Shown here: positions 61,252-64,000 of the stretch, in pieces
Layout: every line of letters begins with the position of its first letter
How positions within the stretch are numbered: the first letter of the stretch is position 1
Notes under the pieces: generated by a model
The model's input: only the letters and a program-made list of their open reading frames with translations
Database searches by the model: none
What the model was told of the DNA's origin: nothing
Source: Ureibacillus manganicus DSM 26584
Lineage (GTDB): Bacteria > Bacillota > Bacilli > Bacillales_A > Planococcaceae
Direction of reading: 5' to 3'
NCBI RefSeq assembly: GCF_000772945.1
Contig: NZ_JPVN01000006.1
Span: 124,001-188,000 of the forward strand
DNA length: 64,000 nt
Position numbers and translations under genes: made by a program

Positions 61252-61575
61252 TTAAAGTGCTTTTGCACGTATGATAAAGGATTTATTCTCTGTACTTTCA
61301 AGAGAAAATGAATTCCCCATCCCGTCTGACACATCGATGATGATCTGTAAGTGTTGCCAGTAAGAGAAGTTTGAGTTGTGCATAAAGTAGGGCACACCGA
61401 CAACTTCTCCGATTTGTTCATCTCGGCTACCAAGATAGAAGTCACCCTTTGTCATACAGATCGGTGACGTTCCGTCGCAGCAACCTTCAGAATGAACGAA
61501 AATTAGTTCACCGTGCACACTTTGCAACTGTTGAATCAGTTTTGTAGCTGCTTCTGTTGCGATGACTTTTTCCAT
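61252..61575 (-). CDS. DUF779 protein linked to the aldehyde dehydrogenase
   Basis: 107 residues from the ATG at 61575 (MEKVIATEAATKLI), which fits the usual length of the family; a TTG at 61611 would overlap the dehydrogenase further. The core has VHSEGCCDGTSPIC and HNSNFSYWQHLQIIIDV, the diagnostic DUF779 blocks, with cysteines that could bind metal. DUF779 genes almost always follow an acetaldehyde/aldehyde dehydrogenase gene; here the two overlap by at least one base and are translated together. Function not known. Confidence 0.87.
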   Translation of the reverse strand: MEKVIATEAATKLIQQLQSVHGELIFVHSEGCCDGTSPICMTKGDFYLGSRDEQIGEVVGVPYFMHNSNFSYWQHLQIIIDVSDGMGNSFSLESTENKSFIIRAKAL

Positions 61576-61576
61576 C

Positions 61577-63097
61577 TTAGAAGAAGCCCATTGATCCTTT
61601 GTTGTAACCAACTAGGATACATTTTGTTTGTTGGTAGTGTGAAAGCATCATTAAGTGGTTTTCACGACCGATACCTGATTGTTTGTATCCACCGAATGCT
61701 GCGTGAGCAGGGTATTGGTGGTAAGTGTTTGTCCAAACACGACCAGCTTGTACAGCACGACCTGCGCGGTAAGCAATTTCGCCACTGCGAGACCATACAC
61801 CAGCACCTAAGCCATATACTGTGTCATTAGCAATTTCGATTGCTTCGTCGAAGTCTTTGAATGTTGTCACAGATAATACTGGACCAAAGATTTCTTCTTG
61901 GAAAATACGCATGTTGTTTGTACCTTTGAATACAGTTGGAGCAACATAGTAACCTTCAGCAAGTTCGCCTTCTAATACGTTTTGGTGACCACCGATTAGA
62001 AGTTCAGCGCCTTCTTCATTACCGATTTCAATGTAAGATAAGATTTTATCTAATTGTTGTTTAGAAGCTTGAGCACCCATCATTGTTTCAGTGTCTAATG
62101 GGTTACCGATTTTAATCGCTTTAATACGTTCCATAACTCTTTCCATGAATTTGTCATAGATTGACTCATGTACTAATGCACGTGTTGGAGCTGTACAAAT
62201 TTCACCAGAGTTAAGTGCGAATAATACGAAACCTTCGATTGCTTTATCTAAAAACTCATCATCTTGATCCATAATGTCTGGGAAGAAGATATTTGGTGAT
62301 TTACCACCAAGTTCTAATGTTACAGGAATAATGTTTTCTGTTGCATATTGCATAATTGAGCGACCTACTACAGTTGAACCAGTGAACGCGATTTTTGCGA
62401 TACGTGGGTTTGTAGCAAGTGGTTTCCCAACTTCAAGACCAGTACCTTGAACGATGTTTAAAACACCTTTTGGTAATAAATCTTGGATTAACTCGATTAA
62501 TACAGACATAGAAGCTGGTGTCTGCTCGGCTGGTTTCATTACGATACAGTTACCTGCAGCTAATGCTGGAGCAATTTTCCAAGCAGCCATTAGTAATGGG
62601 AAGTTCCAAGGAATAATTTGTCCAACTACACCTAGTGGTTCGTTGAAGTGATAAGCTACAGTATCACCGTTGATTTCACTGATGCCGCCTTCTTGTGCAC
62701 GAATAACTCCTGCGAAGTAACGGAAGTGATCCACGATTAAAGGTAAGTCTGCATTTAATGTTTCGCGAACTGCTTTACCATTATCCCAAGTTTCAGCAAC
62801 TGCGATCATTTCTAAGTTTTCTTCAATGCGGTCTGCAATTTTATTTAAAATTTGTGCACGGTAAGCTACAGTTGTTTTACCCCAAGCGTCTTTTGCTGCA
62901 TGTGCTGCGTCAAGAGCAAGCTCAACGTCTTCAGCTGAAGAACGAGGTACAGTTGTAAATACTTTCCCTGTCACTGGTGAGATTACATCTAAATATTGAC
63001 CTTTAACTGGTGCTACCCATTCGCCACCGATAAAGTTTTGGTATTGTTCTTTAAATTGAACTAAAGATCCTTCTGTATTTGGATTTGCATATATCAT
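61577..63097 (-). CDS. NAD-dependent aldehyde dehydrogenase (ExaC/AldA type)
   Basis: 506 residues from the ATG at 63097, with GGGGGAA about 6 bases upstream. [14 protein letters not shown] carries the catalytic Glu, and [14 protein letters not shown] the catalytic Cys. [13 protein letters not shown] and the end YNKGSMGFF are typical of acetaldehyde dehydrogenases of the ExaC/AcoD group. It oxidises acetaldehyde or similar aldehydes to acids. A perfect cre overlaps the -35 of its promoter, so it is expected to be repressed by CcpA when glucose is present. Operon with the DUF779 gene. Confidence 0.93.
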   Translation of the reverse strand: MIYANPNTEGSLVQFKEQYQNFIGGEWVAPVKGQYLDVISPVTGKVFTTVPRSSAEDVELALDAAHAAKDAWGKTTVAYRAQILNKIADRIEENLEMIAVAETWDNGKAVRETLNADLPLIVDHFRYFAGVIRAQEGGISEINGDTVAYHFNEPLGVVGQIIPWNFPLLMAAWKIAPALAAGNCIVMKPAEQTPASMSVLIELIQDLLPKGVLNIVQGTGLEVGKPLATNPRIAKIAFTGSTVVGRSIMQYATENIIPVTLELGGKSPNIFFPDIMDQDDEFLDKAIEGFVLFALNSGEICTAPTRALVHESIYDKFMERVMERIKAIKIGNPLDTETMMGAQASKQQLDKILSYIEIGNEEGAELLIGGHQNVLEGELAEGYYVAPTVFKGTNNMRIFQEEIFGPVLSVTTFKDFDEAIEIANDTVYGLGAGVWSRSGEIAYRAGRAVQAGRVWTNTYHQYPAHAAFGGYKQSGIGRENHLMMLSHYQQTKCILVGYNKGSMGFF

Positions 63098-63172
63098 AAT
63101 TATTTCCCCCATAATTATATATTTAGCTTTCGTAGGGAAGTTCACGTTTTCGACAAATTTCCCTATGAATCT

Positions 63173-63201
63173 ATCATGCCACATTTCCGACAAAAATGCA
63201 A
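63173..63201 (-). promoter_or_regulatory. Promoter of the aldehyde dehydrogenase operon
   Basis: On the minus strand TTGCAT (63201-63196), a 17-base spacer, then CATGAT (63178-63173) preceded by TGG (extended -10). Confidence 0.7.
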
Positions 63202-63210
63202 ACGCTTTCA
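63197..63210 (-). promoter_or_regulatory. cre site (CcpA operator) for the aldehyde dehydrogenase operon
   Basis: On the minus strand TGAAAGCGTTTGCA is a full match to the cre consensus TGWAANCGNTNWCA. It overlaps the -35 hexamer, a position where CcpA blocks polymerase. Confidence 0.85.
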
Positions 63211-63345
63211 ATATATTTAAATATTAAGATTTTTATTGCAAATATTTAGAATAATGATAGAGATATTCGTTAAAAAGCTACATAATAAGATTAATGGCTT
63301 TAATTATTTATACTAGTAATCGCAAAAGGTGAAGGGAGAAGTTAT

Positions 63346-64000
63346 ATGAGAAAAACATCATTTGCTCTAATTGGAGTTGGAGTAGTAGGAGAAAGAATTA
63401 TTAATCAACTATTAAATAGTGAAACATGTGAGATTATCTCAATCTATGATGAAAATAAAGCGAGATTACAAGAAGTGGCTACTAAATATGAACTACCGGT
63501 AGCTCAATCTGTTGATGCACTTTTTGAAACGAAACCAGATTGGGTGTATATAGGGACACCACCTGTGAGTCATGCTAGTTTAGCGGAACAGGCGGCAAAA
63601 CATGGATTAAATATTCTTTCTGAAAAACCGCTAGCTCATAATGTGGAAGACGGAGAGAAGATGGTTGCATCAGCGACAAAGGCAGAGGTTCATACAGCTA
63701 TGCATTTTCCTATGATGTATAGCCCTGTTGTTCATCAATTGAAGGAAGCATTAAGAGAAGATGAACTTGGAGAGATTGTAAGAATTGAGCTTCACACATA
63801 TTTTCCTGTTTGGCCACGCCCTTGGCAACAAAATCCTTGGATTGCAACACGTGAACAAGGTGGGTTCATTCGTGAGGTCTTCCCGCATTATTTACAAGTA
63901 ATGCACTATTTATTTGGTGATTTAACGATCCTTTCTCATGAAGTATCTTATCCTGAAGATGTAGAACACTGTGAAACTGGTGTATCAGCATTAGCGAAAA
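63346..64000 (+). CDS. Gfo/Idh/MocA-family oxidoreductase, partial
   Basis: The ATG at 63346 has AAGGGAG about 7 bases upstream; the frame is open to the window edge (218 codons). The N-terminal NAD(P)-binding fold reads FALIGVGVVGERIINQLL, followed by YIGTPPVSHASLAEQAAKHG and the active-site motif SEKPLAHN with the conserved EKP. HTAMHFPMMYSPVV lies at the start of the substrate domain. It uses NAD(P) to oxidise or reduce a sugar or cyclitol derivative; which one is unknown. Confidence 0.9.
   Translation, partial: MRKTSFALIGVGVVGERIINQLLNSETCEIISIYDENKARLQEVATKYELPVAQSVDALFETKPDWVYIGTPPVSHASLAEQAAKHGLNILSEKPLAHNVEDGEKMVASATKAEVHTAMHFPMMYSPVVHQLKEALREDELGEIVRIELHTYFPVWPRPWQQNPWIATREQGGFIREVFPHYLQVMHYLFGDLTILSHEVSYPEDVEHCETGVSALAK

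Overview
The window is low-GC Firmicute DNA with strong AGGAGG-type ribosome sites, frequent TTG starts and Bacillus-type regulatory signals (PhoP boxes, cre, ykkC guanidine riboswitch, CadC operators, a TxpA-type type I toxin). Gene content (HelD, PstSCAB, RlmD, CadC/CadA, an NprR-like regulator) fits the Bacillales, most likely the Lysinibacillus/Solibacillus side of the Planococcaceae. That placement is an inference from style and content, not from a marker gene. No tRNA, rRNA, CRISPR array or complete insertion sequence was seen.

Layout. 0-3.5 kb: end of a frameshifted sigma-factor gene and its likely membrane anti-sigma partner, a membrane-anchored serine protease, a guanidine-I riboswitch driving a two-subunit SMR guanidine exporter, and thpR. 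3.6-7.3 kb: Pho-box array and pstSCAB. 7.4-17.7 kb: helD, a CopC/CopD pair, a CadC/CadA cadmium-efflux operon with three CadC-type palindromes upstream, small membrane proteins and a glycerophosphodiesterase. 18-24.8 kb: a complete Dpp/Opp-type peptide ABC transporter with a co-directional M20 peptidase. 25-31.3 kb: DUF2804 protein, a stand-alone amidase-domain protein with a probable ATT start, nitroreductase, an orphan AgrC-like kinase and three tandem paralogous small membrane proteins. 31.4-40 kb: rlmD, an ECF41-type sigma factor operon with its own predicted promoter, HEAT-like and Nudix proteins, an NAD(P)H:FMN reductase and a DoxX-like protein.

40.0-43.7 kb is the most interesting part. 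An NprR-like (RRNPP family) HTH-TPR regulator overlaps a 51-codon secreted-peptide gene on the minus strand. Divergently there is a two-gene unit: a small protein resembling the ThiF-like partners of RiPP cyclodehydratases, and a YcaO enzyme ending in the PxPxP motif of azoline-forming YcaOs. An inverted repeat sits just upstream of the predicted -35 of the YcaO unit. This looks like a compact peptide-pheromone-controlled peptide-modification system with no obvious precursor other than the pheromone gene itself.

44-47.4 kb looks plasmid-derived: a ParA ATPase with an SAP-like partner, a type I toxin (27 residues) with its convergent antisense RNA, and a zinc-ribbon gene pair. 47.6-56 kb is a zone of gene decay. 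A 5'-nucleotidase and a phnD gene have both lost their 5' ends at one junction near 49,090. An ATP-grasp gene and a GNAT gene each carry an in-frame TGA. The rest of the phn transporter (phnC, phnE, phnE) is intact. 56-64 kb: a DUF2087 regulator, an OFA-type MFS carrier, a HAD phosphatase, a second MFS carrier, a SatA-like acetyltransferase, a cre-controlled aldehyde dehydrogenase with overlapping DUF779 gene, and a Gfo/Idh/MocA oxidoreductase running off the right edge.
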